Source of the DNA: Watersipora subatra
Taxonomy: Eukaryota; Bryozoa; Gymnolaemata; Cheilostomatida; Watersiporidae
Reading direction: 5' to 3'
DNA length: 64,000 nucleotides
Assembly: GCF_963576615.1 (NCBI RefSeq)
Contig: NC_088712.1
Location: 53,921,114 to 53,985,113, forward strand
Position numbers and translations under genes: made by a program. The number at the start of each line of letters is the position of its first letter. The first letter of the stretch is position 1. The notes under the pieces were generated by a model. That model did not search any database, was not told the origin of the DNA, and saw nothing but the letters and a program-made list of their open reading frames with translations. This document shows positions 32,962-46,300 of the stretch, one piece after another.

Positions 32962-33491
32962 CAGAATATTTTTTAGGAGTTGTCCTTCCGTATGAAGGCT
33001 AATTAAAGAGCAGACAACTTACACTAAGTTTGAGCTGAATCTTAAGAATGCTCAGCGTTAGCATCACTCGTACAGTAGATCTTCTCAAGGGGAGTTATAT
33101 ACCCTCAGTCCAGTCTCCACCAAGTCAACAAGTTACAGGAAATAAGTACAGGAAATAAGTACAGGAAATAATATCAATATGATGACAACTATAAACCTAG
33201 TTTTCAATTTATTATTATAATTGATTATCTTTGTTAATATAAAAAACTATAAAGAGCATACTACAAATTATTTTAATAGAAAAATCATGTCAATACAGAC
33301 AAGAATATTCAACTTGATACAGAGAAGAGTTTATTTTATCCAGATACTCTAGACAAAACTGTAAAAATAAAAAATAATTGCTAAATGACTTCTAGGTTCC
33401 TAATTTAACGTTCTATGTAAGACCAAGCATGAACACATATCCCATTGAGCTGGTTAGTATTTACTGCAGAGTGCAGAGCTCGATGGATGAT

Positions 33492-35897
33492 TTAGGCAGC
33501 TGAGAAACCTTGTTGTGTTAGAAAACCATCCGCCTCTGAAAAACTATCAAACTCATCTGGGCAGACATGAACTGAACAGGCTGACAGACATTTTTTATTT
33601 ACATGGTAATAACCCCATTCTTTATTGAGGGTAACTACAAGTTTTCTCGTATGAGGGTGTGGGTATGATCTATGTACCTTTTTGGCTAAGGCAAATCCTG
33701 AATGCTTGATATGGGCAAGATCCTTTTTACCACAGCCAATACACGTTGAAACCCTAGTGTGTTTTCTCAAGTTAACCAATATTACTTCCTTACTGTGGTC
33801 AACTAAACATGGTAGGGTTGACTTGTTCGTGGGCGCTGGAAGTGATATTGACTGGTTAGGGGCTGCTGGCAAAGGTAATGATATCGCTGTGGATGGTGCT
33901 CGCTTCCTAACTTTTTGGTTGGGCTTCAGACCAGCCCTACAAGTGCTCACACTTTGAGTGAGAAAAGCAACAGGATGGCGTTGTTTTTTATTATGTCTAA
34001 GCCATAGTATATAATTGAACAGTGTTCCATCTACATGTGCCGCAGCGATTGCATGGCTGCAAATATGGTAGATCTTATACCCCTTGCAAGGGCATTCTAC
34101 TCTGTAATCACTCTCTCTAATCGATACATTATGATTAGTCTTGAGTTCTGCACTCGCACAGGAATAATTTGAAAAACCATCACATGATGGTGCTGGCATC
34201 ACACCAAGATTTTGAATTAATTGGCATGCTTTCATGAACATCAACCTTAGAATATCTATGGGGACATTTACATTACACACTTCAGGTAAAACACTGAAGT
34301 TAGTCACAATACCAATCCTCATATCCTGTGAGACTTCTTCAACAGTAACTTTGTTGATATACTCAGAGTGGAGTTTTTTGTCAGTTTCTGAAAGCGAGTA
34401 CCATGACTCTGTTTTAAAATAAGGCCGGTATTCCATTTTGAGCTGATAGACTTGACTATTACCTATGAAACCATCAAGTGCTTTACCTACTTCTTGGTCA
34501 AAGTAACTGATAACATTAGATAAAAATCCCATAAGTGGTAGGGGTTTGCCACCCAAGAAAGCTTTGAGTTTAGAATTCACACTTTCAGATGCATTAGTAT
34601 AGTATAATTGACCATTATGGATACAGCTACTGATTGCTGACTGCCTTTCTTTCAAATATAGATACAGTTCAGGATATATAGAAGAATACTCTATTAACAT
34701 CTCCCTAAATAACACATCAAAGTCATTGGACAACAACATACTTTTAAGTCTGTTAACAAGCCGATGGTAAATGCTACTCAAGCCTAAAGACTTCAACTTT
34801 TCTTGTATGTTCTTTTGAGTGTGCAAAAAGCATCGTAATGCTTTTGCTTCAGGGAAAGCATTCTCTAGAGCTTTGATAAGCTCTGACTCGCCATCAGTAC
34901 CAAATGCTGTCAAATAACTGAGCTCTGGGGCCAAATCTAAAAGGCATTTCATCAGACTGCCATAACTACGCTGTGTTTTACGGTAATGAATGAGCATTGG
35001 ACCACAAAACACTGCATTGGTGCCTTGCCTGTTTCTAAGAAATAAGTTATTATACGTTATTGGAGTAACATAGAAATTTCCTACATTAAAAGTAGGGTCA
35101 ACACTAATAGGGCACCCTTTTGCACCAGTGGCAAACCTCTTCAGATCGACCAGATGTTGATCAGTAGCTATTACAACCACAGGCTACGGGTGAGCAGATA
35201 TCACCCGACATTCAGGATTTTCCTGAGCCCAATGCATCAAGGTAGCGAAATCATCTGGAAACTTGACATTTGTGCTTGCTTTTTGGGACCTGTGCACTAA
35301 ATGTATTGGTGGATTAAGTTCAGGTCTAATAGAAGCTCTACCCCCATGTTCATTTATATGCGACTCTAAGGAAGCACCAACAGACAAATGGCCAACACTG
35401 AGACCTATTTCTTTAACGACCGATGGCTTTTTTCTTGTGTAGCCAATAGCATTTGTGCTATTACCATGCGGTCTTAACTCTAGTTTATGAGGAGCACCCT
35501 CAAAGAGGTAACCAATAACTAAGAGCTGGTTAAAAAATGTGCATCTAGATGTTTCCACAAATGCAACTATTCTTTTGACATCTTTATAGTGCTTATGTTT
35601 GTAGTAGGTTTTATGCACTACAAACACATCTTTATCTAGAACAGCTTCTTTACTGCGATATCTACTTCTCAAACAATTGAAGTTTTTATCATACTTCCAA
35701 CAGTATTTCCCATCATTTTTGTACACACCCGTGCCATCTGCTAGGGCATCCTTGAGGGTTTTGCCATTCATATCTAGCACCACCAACATGCTGTCTGTGA
35801 TATCAGCCGGAGTGTCTTGTGAAATTGGAATCAAATTTTCCTGATCTCTTACAATTTTGAGAATGTTATGACACTCCAATAATGAGCGCACATCCAC
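33492..35897 (-). pseudogene. MULE transposase main exon with TAG at 35184
   Basis: Two ORFs, 35897-35184 and 35180-33492, are in the same frame and separated only by TAG CCT. Sequence on both sides reads as one protein (…CRVISAHP, stop, PVVVIATDQH…). The acceptor 'taacgttgtag' precedes GTG GAT GTG. Holds the DDE core, SWIM finger and C-terminal Cys/His region. Confidence 0.85.
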
Positions 35898-38242
35898 CTA
35901 CAACGTTAGAGAAGTTTTGCTACAAATATACCACATGTGGCTAATAGAGCCGAGCAAAGGTTGGACACATCAGCATATTGCTTACCTTAGAACTTTCTCC
36001 AAGGGATGAGTTGGTTCTGGCTTCCCTCTTGATGGAAGAAGACTCACACTCAAGTAGCTGACAGTCAGAATCTGAATCCTGCAATAATGAAATTGAAAAC
36101 ATCAAACAAAAATTGCAAAAATGATATCAGTGCCAATAGAAACAATGTTAACAGCCAATGTGTTATCAATCAGCGGATAGCTTACCTTACAATCGCTCCG
36201 TTTTACTCGGACTTCTTCCGTTTCAAAAGTCTGACAATCTGAGTCTGAGGACACAACTTGAGCATAACTCCTATTAATAAGTATTAAAACATATGATGCT
36301 TTGTTAGAATTGGTTTTCAAGTTAACATTGATTTGAGGGTCACTGTGCACACATATATCCTACCTCTTTTTTGGGGTGGATAACTTCACTTCTTCTTCAG
36401 AGCTAGAGACAGAAATTACAGAAAATTATCAATAAAAGTAAAAATTCAGTTCATTTGACCAACTACCAAGAGTGTGAAACCACTTAAGCGCATAAGGTTT
36501 GCGGCTCTTGTTTTGCATTCTTTATTTGGATATAAATTCATTTCATCTTACTGGGTTTCTATGTTGTCGAATATCCTAGGGTGCTCACACATGTAGCAAT
36601 ATGGTGTGTCCAGGTTGATATATGTGCACTTGGTACAGTCCCATTCCTCATCATTCCTTTCACTAAAATAACATTGGCTGATGTTATGTTATACTTTTAA
36701 GATGGATAGGCACATGTTCATTATTAATCTTTGGAGCTTTACTCGTATGATGAAATTACAAAACTAACAGCGAACCAAACAAGCAGCAGGCTTTCAACAA
36801 GCTAATTATAACTATTACCTTGCAGAGTTTGACTGCTTGAAACGAAAGAAGAAAGTTATAAACAGAAGGCGACATGAACATAACATGAATAACCACTATG
36901 AACGTAATAGCAATGATATATTTAAGTTCTACAGCTTGTGACAGTATGCAGGTCATATTTGGCTGCAACCAGTGCTTTAGGGGTGGACATTGTTACCTGT
37001 GTTAGTACCTAAAAGCTTTGTGTGCAAACCTTAGAATTGAATCGAAATGAATTACGATGGAATATTCACTTTGCTTAAAGCTACTAGCTACACCAGTATC
37101 CTGATCGAATACCAATTTTTAAGGTGGGGTTTCACACCAGCAGAGGAAAATGTTGCTCAAAGCATTTCTATTTGACTTGACAGGATGATAACCCTACTTC
37201 ATAAAATACTTACTGTTGGCTCCCCACACTGGTCTTTCAGCCGGTGATACCATCCACAAATCTCACAGAGAACTCTAAAATGCAGTAAATTTTGAACTGT
37301 ATTTCTAGCCAATTAATCGGAGGAATGGATCGCAACATTAAATAAAATATGATTATATGATTAAGGTTTACCCCAATAATATGACTGATCAATCAAATAC
37401 TAAATTATGGTCTTTTAGTTCACAAATAATATTATACAATACTATAGGCGTACTACAATAGTGTAATATTATAAAAATATCACTTACTAATATTCTATTG
37501 TATTTATATATAGATAATTTATAGCTAATAGTTGCTTTAACGATGATAAAAATACATGTAGTAAAAAAAATTATTGTATCAAGTTTAATTAAAATTAATA
37601 CATAATATAATTTTTTTTAATTTTAACTGTTATTTCAGAATTCTATTATTGTTATTATCATTATTGTTATAACTATTATCTATAAATCAATTATTATCTA
37701 TAAATAATATTAATTGAATGTTCCATATAATGTCAAGGCCGTAGGAAACGCCCACCCCTATTATAATACATATAAATCTTTGCTTAGACCTAGGTAGTGC
37801 GAGGGGCCTACGAAAAACAAATGTTCTGAAAAGTTCGAGTGCCTGTTCAAAGGCCATAAAATTACCGAACGATAGTTCTATGCATGAAGCCATAAGAAAG
37901 TGTCTTTCGATACAGCGAGTCTTTCGTTATAATTAGATTACGCGCATCGCGTTAATGCTATAGCGACTGATAAATAAATGGCTCGGTATTTTTTCCTGAG
38001 AACAAAACATAAATCCGGGAGTTTACCGGGAGATTTTATCTTTGCAAGAGGGTAATCTCAATTCAAGGAAGATCTCGCAAAATCTAGAAGAGTTGACAGC
38101 TTTGTCACCATATATAGAAATAAATATATTCATTTCCAGTTGAATAAAGAAACAATTTTGTCTAGTTATCTAGCTACTAGTTTATCAATGGTTAACGATA
38201 CTACTAAAAATGAAACACTTACCTTTTGCTTTTACCAGGCAT
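33492..38242 (-). CDS. MULE transposase, 8 exons, one in-frame TAG
   Basis: Cut-and-paste transposase. Exons in transcript order: 38242-38223 (ATG CCT GGT...), 37274-37214, 36835-36819 (17 nt), 36662-36552, 36402-36364, 36270-36186, 36078-35986 and 35897-33492. Every junction is GT-AG and phases agree, giving about 943 codons. The N-terminus has a small CxxC zinc module (LCEICGWYH...C), a RanBP2-type finger (WDCTKCTYINLDTPYCYMC) and acidic DSDSDCQ repeats. The core has DPTFNVGNFY (first Asp), FGTDGE (second Asp), the LRCFLHTQKN motif and NASESVN (Glu), the DDE set of MULE transposases. The SWIM finger is ECPCKGYKIYHICSHA. A Cys/His-rich C-terminal segment begins near CIGCGKKDL. A single TAG at 35184-35186 (about codon 380) breaks the reading frame just before the catalytic core, so this copy is probably a pseudogene unless the stop is read through or is an error. 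Confidence 0.85.
36552..36662 (-). CDS. MULE transposase exon 4: RanBP2-type zinc finger
   Basis: Encodes NDEEWDCTKCTYINLDTPYC and YMCEHPRIF. The spacing W-x-C-x2-C-x10-C-x2-C is that of RanBP2/NZF fingers, which in other proteins bind ubiquitin or RNA. Phases 2 in and 2 out match exons 3 and 5. Confidence 0.8.
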
Positions 38243-38439
38243 TTCTCTTTTATCTGTCAAAAGTAAGGCGAGTACTGACTGGACTAGCGACAGCAAAAAT
38301 ACTTCGATTGAATATGCAATATTTTCATTCACAGCGTGCTTCACTAGCGCAAAAATAAACAAGTCTCTAAAATGTTACTAAGCAATTCATCGAGCTCTTA
38401 TCCATAAATAGCAACATGAGAGGGCAACTGCCAAAGATA

Positions 38440-38486
38440 TTCGGTCTGTTCGGTCATTCAGCGCGTTCGGCTTTTCGTATCTACCG
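38440..38486 (-). repeat. MULE right terminal inverted repeat
   Basis: Reverse complement of the left terminus. Followed by the 9-bp duplication CTAACCCGT at 38487-38495. Confidence 0.9.
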
Positions 38487-38495
38487 CTAACCCGT

Positions 38496-39250
38496 TCCCA
38501 GCCTCTACAAAAACGCGGATATATAATATTTGAACATATTATAAATACATGTAATAGTTCAAACCTGAAACAAATGTGTGTTAAAAGTATACTACTACAT
38601 AATAAATTGAAAAAGTACACAGAAAAAATACAGAAATAATGAACAAAAACTATGATCGGTAAGTTTGTTTGTTTACCTTTGCCATTGTTCGTCTAAATTA
38701 GGCAAATAAAAACCATGAGAAGTTAAAAGATGGAAGTCCAAAGAGGTGGCTGTTGTATTGTTATCTTGGTTCTGTTTCGCTCAGAATAAAAGTTTTCAAA
38801 TACATAAAGTGCGTAAAAAGATTTATTTCATCGCCGTAAACAAAACTATTAGACAAAAAACGCAAGTAGAATTGCTAGAAACAAAAGTTGTCTTACTCTG
38901 CATGCGGTACATAATAACTCCAAATTATTAAATAAAGGAAAACGAAATTGTCGTTCAATGACTTTCATTAGCCAAAGAAACTGAGTGAGACGTTCTACGT
39001 CGTAGCCACAGAAAGCAAATGGACCAATGAACAAAACTACAAATAAGCTCAAGTATGAAAAGTGTTTTGGCTATTCGTGTCTAAAAATATATTTCTCAAG
39101 TCGAAGCAAAATCTCTTCAAAAAGACATTTTGTAACATGAAATTTCCGTATGTTGAGTCTTTGGCAAGTAGATGTTCTACTAGCTCTCCCACATCTTTTG
39201 AAAAGTAATGGGAAGTATGTACTGTATGCTCCTCAAGCAGAGGCTGTTTT
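38496..39250. other. Region downstream of consortin-like gene
   Basis: No gene recognised. The segment from about 38950 to 39232 forms an inverted-repeat arm with 40397-40620. Confidence 0.4.
39020..39232 (+). repeat. Inverted repeat arm 1 around terminal exon
   Basis: Diverged reverse complement of 40397-40580. Best part: 'ttctactagctctcc', 'cttttgaaaagtaatgg' and 'actgtatgct' against the complement at 40397-40460. The arms flank consortin-like exon 7. Confidence 0.65.
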
Positions 39251-39480
39251 AATGATAAGAGACATTGTGATCAGCCCCAGTTGTGATTTAGACATTTACA
39301 GAGAATACATTTGAAAATTTACAATCTGTAACTACATAGTGATATATTACTAATACATAGTGATATATTACAGCAATGTGTATTAGTAATGCCATTTCTG
39401 TTACTACTGGTGACTTTTTTGGAAATTGAACCCCGTCTTGATGGTCACAGGTCAAGTGGTCTAGACTACTAGATCACAGG
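39251..39480 (-). mobile_element. SINE copy containing a two-unit satellite seed
   Basis: The left part is almost identical to 29775-29855. It is followed by two copies of the 21-bp satellite (39335-39375), then 'gccatttctgttactactgg' and, on the reverse strand, a tRNA-like head ('ctagtagtctagacc' and 'ggggttcaatttcc'). Order and right part match the SINE at 12640, which has no satellite. Confidence 0.6.
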
Positions 39481-39701
39481 AAAAGTGCAGCTATCTGGAA
39501 GCTTAATGATAATAGGTGTACAGATGTAGGTGCATATTTATGGACTGCATAAATAAGTTGAATTCAGCAAATGGGAATGTGTGAACCAGAAAAATGAGAA
39601 ACACAGCTATACTATGGCTGTATCCAATTGACATTCTTTAGTTTAGAAAACTTTATTATGATAACTTGCTAATATTTAAAAGTATAAAATTACAGAAACA
39701 T

Positions 39702-39709
39702 TTTATTTA
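39702..39709 (-). promoter_or_regulatory. Candidate polyadenylation signal, consortin-like gene
   Basis: 'ttttattt' on the plus strand gives AATAAA on the minus strand, about 380 nt after the stop codon at 40089. The gene's own 3' end is not otherwise visible. Confidence 0.35.
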
Positions 39710-40088
39710 TCGCATTATGCAGGAAACTGTAACATTTCGATCCAACAGGACATATAAATGGACGAAAACAGATGGACGGATACTGAACATGTAAAACCAC
39801 AAAGACTGACATATAAAAAAAGATTGGAAATCAGTTCTAAAACCAATGATAGCAAATTAGCTATGAATTTGGGCATCATTTGACAAAACAGGGATGTTAA
39901 AAAAGGCAGTGAATGACAACTAGCAATGTAGTTACAATGATAATCTACAAACGCAGCAATAAAAGACATAGTAATTCCTTTAGCAGCTAAAACAGAGACA
40001 CTGTTATATCACAAGTAACAGGAAGAAGTACTTCTACAAATAACAATCAATCTATAGTGAGTTGAGAGATGCATTCAACACTCCCCAC

Positions 40089-40300
40089 TCAGTGGCCTTT
40101 CTTGCTCAGCTTGTATGCGATGAAGCCGATCTGCTCCGCAAATGATCGGTACTGTACCCTCACCCAGTGACAGGTCCACGAAGTAGGAGTCATTTTGCAG
40201 TAGACAACACTGAAGAGGATGATAGCCAAGATACTGCAAACTACAAGTGTTATCCAGAGAATGCCCAGGCAGCAACAGGACATCTCTTTTTCCACACCAT
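40089..40300 (-). CDS. CNST: Consortin-like exon 7 (transmembrane tail)
   Basis: Acceptor 'catgttttgcag'. Begins DGVEKEMSCCC after codon completion, then one strong transmembrane helix and a tail ending KLSKKGH with a stop at 40089-40091. A longer out-of-frame ORF overlaps it and is discarded because it does not fit the phase of exon 6. Confidence 0.76.
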
Positions 40301-43300
40301 CTGCAAAACATGTCAATCAATGTTAAAGCACTAGATAAATCTCTTTATAATGCGACTCATTTTATAAATAACTGCTTGACTCCCTCATGATCCCGACAGC
40401 ATACAGTGCGTGTATTCCATTACTTTTCAAAAGAATCTGGAGAGCTAGTAGAACATTTACTTACCAAAGACTCTACATACGAAACTTTCAAGTTACAAAA
40501 CGAAACAACTTTTGATAGAAGTTTTGTTTCATAGGCTTCAGACATTGGCTTATTTGTTAATTTTGTTCATTGACCGTTAACGAAAGTCAGTAAACAACCG
40601 TTTCATTTTTTGTATATCTTGAGGTATATGAGGACATGAGGTATATGATAACTCATGTCCTATGCTGCATGAGTTACCATATACCTCATGCAGCATAGGA
40701 CAACTTCCATTTTTAGCAATTCTAGTTCTGTGTTTTTGTCTGATGATAGGTTTTTGTTCGTGTGAAAAATGTACTAAGTATTAGTAATATATCACAATGC
40801 ATTAGTAATATATTACTATGTATTAGTAATATATCACTATGTATTAGTAATATATCACAATGTATTAGTAATATAGCACTAAGTATTAGTAATATATCAC
40901 TCTGTATTAGTAATATATTACTATGTATTAGTAATATATCACAATGTATTAGTAATATATCACTATGTATTAGTAATATATCACTATGTATTAGTAATAT
41001 AGCACTATGTATTAGTAATATATCACTATGTATTAGTAATATATCACTATGCATTAGTAATATAGCACTATGCATTAGTAATATAGCACTATGCATTAGT
41101 AATATATCACTATGTATTAGTAATATATCACTATGTATTAGTAATATAGCACTATGTATTAGTAATATATCACTCTGTATTAGTAATATATCACTATGTA
41201 TTAGTAATATAGCACTATGCATTAGTAATATATCACTATGTATTAGTAATATATCACTATTTATTAGTAATATATCACTATGTATTAGTAATATATCACT
41301 ATGTATTAGTAATATATCACTATGTATTAGTAATATATCACTATGTATTAGTAATATAGCACTATGCATTAGTAATATATCACAATGTATTAGTAATATA
41401 TCACTATGTATTAGTAATATATCACTATGTATTAGTAATATAGCACTATGTATTAGTAATATATCACTATGTATTAGTAATATATCACAATGTATTAGTA
41501 ATATAGCACTATGTATTAGTAATATATCACTATGTAGTAGTAATATATCACTCTGTATTAGTAATATATCACTATACATTAGTAATATATCACTATGTAT
41601 TGGTAATATATCACTATGTATTAGTAATATATCACTCTGTATTAGTAATATATCACTCTGTATTAGTAATATATCAATATGTATTAATAATATATCACTA
41701 TGTATTAGTAATATATCACTATACATTAGTAATATATCACTATACATTAGTAATATATCACTATGTATTAGTAATATATCACTATGTATTAGTAATATAT
41801 CACTCTGTATTAGTAATATATCACTCTGTATTAGTAATATATCACTCTGTATTAGTAATATATCACTCTGTATTAGTAATATATCAATATGTATTAATAA
41901 TATATCACTATGTATTAGTAATATATCACTATACATTAGTAATATATCACTATACATTAGTAATATATCACTATGTATTAGTAATATATCACTATGTATT
42001 AGTAATATATCACTCTGTATTAGTAATATATCACTATACATTAGTAATATATCACTATGTATTGGTAATATATCACTATGTATTAGTAATATATCACTCT
42101 GTATTAGTAATATATCACTCTGTATTAGTAATATATCAATATGTATTAATAATATATCACTATGTATTAGTAATATATCACTATACATTAGTAATATATC
42201 ACTATACATTAGTAATATATCACTATGTATTAGTAATATATCACTATGTATTAGTAATATATCACTCTGTATTAGTAATATATCACTCTGTATTAGTAAT
42301 ATATCACTCTGTATTAGTAATATATCAATATGTATTAATAATATATCACTATGTATTAGTAATATATCACTATACATTAGTAATATATCACTATACATTA
42401 GTAATATATCACTATGTATTAGTAATATATCACTATGTATTAGTAATATATCACTCTGTATTAGTAATATATCACTATGTATTAGTAATATATCACTATA
42501 CATTAGTAATATATCACTATGTATTGGTAATATATCACTATGTATTGGTAATATATCACTATGTATTAGTAATATATCACTCTGTATTAGTAATATATCA
42601 CTATACATTAGTAATATATCACTATGTATTAGTAATATATCACTATGTATTAGTAATATATCACTCTGTATTAGTAATATATCACTATACATTAGTAATA
42701 TATCACTATGTATTGGTAATATATCACTATGTATTGGTAATATATCACTATGTATTAGTAATATATCAGTATGTATTAGTAATATATCACAATGTATTAG
42801 TAATATAGCACTAAGTATTAGTAATATATCACTCTGTATTAGTAATATATTACTATGTATTAGTAATATATCACAATGTATTAGTAATATATCACTATGT
42901 ATTAGTAATATATCACTATACATTAGTAATATAGCACTATGCATTAGTAATATAGCACTATGTATTAGTAATATATCACTATGTATTAGTAATATATCAC
43001 TATGTATTAGTAATATAGCACTATGTATTAGTAATATATCACTATGTATTAGTAATATATCACTATGTATTAGTAATATAGCACTATGTATTAGTAATAT
43101 ATCACTATGTATTAGTAATATAGCACTATGTATTAGTAATATATCACTATGTATTAGTAATATATCAGTATGTATTAGTAATATATCACAATGTATTAGT
43201 AATATAGCACTAAGTATTAGTAATATATCACTATGTATTAGTAATATATCACTATACATTAGTAATATATCACTATGTATTAGTAATATATCACTATACA

Positions 43301-46300
43301 TTAGTAATATAGCACTATGCATTAGTAATATAGCACTATGTATTAGTAATATATCACTATGTATTAGTAATATATCACTATGTATTAGTAATATAGCACT
43401 ATGTATTAGTAATATATCACTATGTATTAGTAATATATCACTATGTATTAGTAATATAGCACTATGTATTAGTAATATATCACTATGTATTAGTAATATA
43501 GCACTATGTATTAGTAATATATCACTATGTATTAGTAATATATCAGTATGTATTAGTAATATATCACAATGTATTAGTAATATAGCACTAAGTATTAGTA
43601 ATATATCACTCTGTATTAGTAATATATTACTATGTATTAGTAATATATCACAATGTATTAGTAATATATCACTATGTATTAGTAATATATCACTATACAT
43701 TAGTAATATAGCACTATGCATTAGTAATATAGCACTATGTATTAGTAATATATCACTATGTATTAGTAATATATCACTATGTATTAGTAATATAGCACTA
43801 TGTATTAGTAATATATCACTATGTATTAGTAATATATCACTATGTATTAGTAATATAGCACTATGTATTAGTAATATATCACTATGTATTAGTAATATAT
43901 CACTATGCATTAGTAATATAGCACTATGCATTAGTAATATAGCACTATGTATTAGTAATATATCACTATGTATTAGTAATATATCAGTATGTATTAGTAA
44001 TATATCACAATGTATTAGTAATATAGCACTAAGTATTAGTAATATATCACTATGTATTAGTAATATAGCACTATGTATTAGTAATATATCACTATGTATT
44101 AGTAATATATCACTATGCATTAGTAATATAGCACTATGCATTAGTAATATAGCACTATGTATTAGTAATATATCACTATGTATTAGTAATATATCATTAT
44201 GTATTAGTAATATATCACTCTGTATTAGTAATATATTACTATGTATTAGTAATATATCACAATGTATTAGTAATATATCACTATGTATTAGTAATATATC
44301 ACTATACATTAGTAATATAGCACTATGCATTAGTAATATAGCACTATGTATTAGTAATATATCACTATGTATTAGTAATATATCACTATGTATTAGTAAT
44401 ATAGCACTATGTATTAGTAATATATCACTATGTATTAGTAATATATCACTATGTATTAGTAATATAGCACTATGTATTAGTAATATATCACTATGTATTA
44501 GTAATATATCACTATGCATTAGTAATATAGCACTATGCATTAGTAATATAGCACTATGTATTAGTAATATATCACTATGTATTAGTAATATATCACTATG
44601 TATTAGTAATATAGCACTATGTATTAGTAATATATCACTCTGTATTAGTAATATAGCACTATGTATTAGTAATATATCACTATGTATTAGTAATATATCA
44701 CTATGTATTAGTAATATATCACAATGTATTAGTAATATAGCACTATGTATTAGTAATATAGCACTATGTAGTAGTAATATATCACTCTGTATTAGTAATA
44801 TATCACTATACATTAGTAATATATCACTATGTATTGGTAATATATCACTATGTATTAGTAATATATCACTCTGTATTAGTAATATATCACTATACATTAG
44901 TAATATATCACTATGTATTAGTAATATATCACTATGTATTAGTAATATATCACTCTGTATTAGTAATATATCACTATACATTAGTAATATATCACTATGT
45001 ATTGGTAATATATCACTATGTATTGGTAATATATCACTATGTATTAGTAATATATCACTATGTATTAGTAATATATCACTCTGTATTAGTAATATATCAC
45101 TATACATTAGTAATATATCACTATGTATTAGTAATATATCACTATGTATTAGTAATATATCACTATGTATTAGTAATATATCACTATGTATTAGTAATAT
45201 ATCACTATGTATTAGTAATATAGCACTATGTATTAGTAATATATCACTATGTATTAGTAATATATCACTATGTATTGGTAATTTATCACTATGTATTAGT
45301 AATATATCACTATGTATTAGTAATATATCACTATGTATTGGTAATATATCACTATGTATTAGTAATATATCACTATGTATTAGTAATATATCACTCTGTA
45401 TTAGTAATATATCACTATACATTAGTAATATATCACTATGTATTAGTAATATATCACTATGTATTAGTAATATATCACTCTGTATTAGTAATATATCACT
45501 ATACATTAGTAATATATCACTATGTATTGGTAATATATCACTATGTATTAGTAATATATCACTATGTAGTAGTAATATATCACTCTGTATTAGTAATATA
45601 TCACTATACATTAGTAATATATCACTATGTATTGGTAATATATCACTATGTATTAGTAATATATCACTCTGTATTAGTAATATATCACTATACATTAGTA
45701 ATATATCACTATGTATTAGTAATATATCACTATGTATTAGTAATATATCACTCTGTATTAGTAATATATCACTATACATTAGTAATATATCACTATGTAT
45801 TGGTAATATATCACTATGTATTGGTAATATATCACTATGTATTAGTAATATATCACTATGTATTAGTAATATATCACTATGTATTAGTAATATATCACTA
45901 TACATTAGTAATATATCACTATGTATTAGTAATATATCACTATGTATTAGTAATATATCACTCTGTATTAGTAATATATCACTATACATTAGTAATACAT
46001 CACTATGTATTGGTAATATATCACTATGTATTGGTAATATATCACTATGTATTAGTAATATATCAGTATGTATTAGTAATATATCACAATGTATTAGTAA
46101 TATAGCACTAAGTATTAGTAATATATCACTCTGTATTAGTAATATATTACTATGTATTAGTAATATATCACAATGTATTAGTAATATATCACTATGTATT
46201 AGTAATATATCACTCTGTATTAGTAATATATCACTATGTATTAGTAATATATCACTATGTATTAGTAATATAGCACTATGTATTAGTAATATATCACTAT

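Larger units (their letters stand above)
32915..38486. mobile_element. Mutator-like (MULE) DNA transposon, 5572 bp
   Basis: Bounded by 47-bp terminal inverted repeats that match base for base (32915-32961 starts CGGTAGATACGAAAAGCCGA; 38440-38486 is its reverse complement). A 9-bp target duplication with one mismatch flanks it. It carries one gene on the minus strand, an eight-exon transposase. The near-identical ends and a nearly open transposase indicate a fairly recent insertion. The right third (37390-37740) is very AT-rich. Confidence 0.9.

Noticed and set aside
40075-40320. 81-codon ORF overlapping consortin-like exon 7
   Set aside because: Out of phase with the upstream exon, whereas the alternative frame gives a membrane helix and fits.
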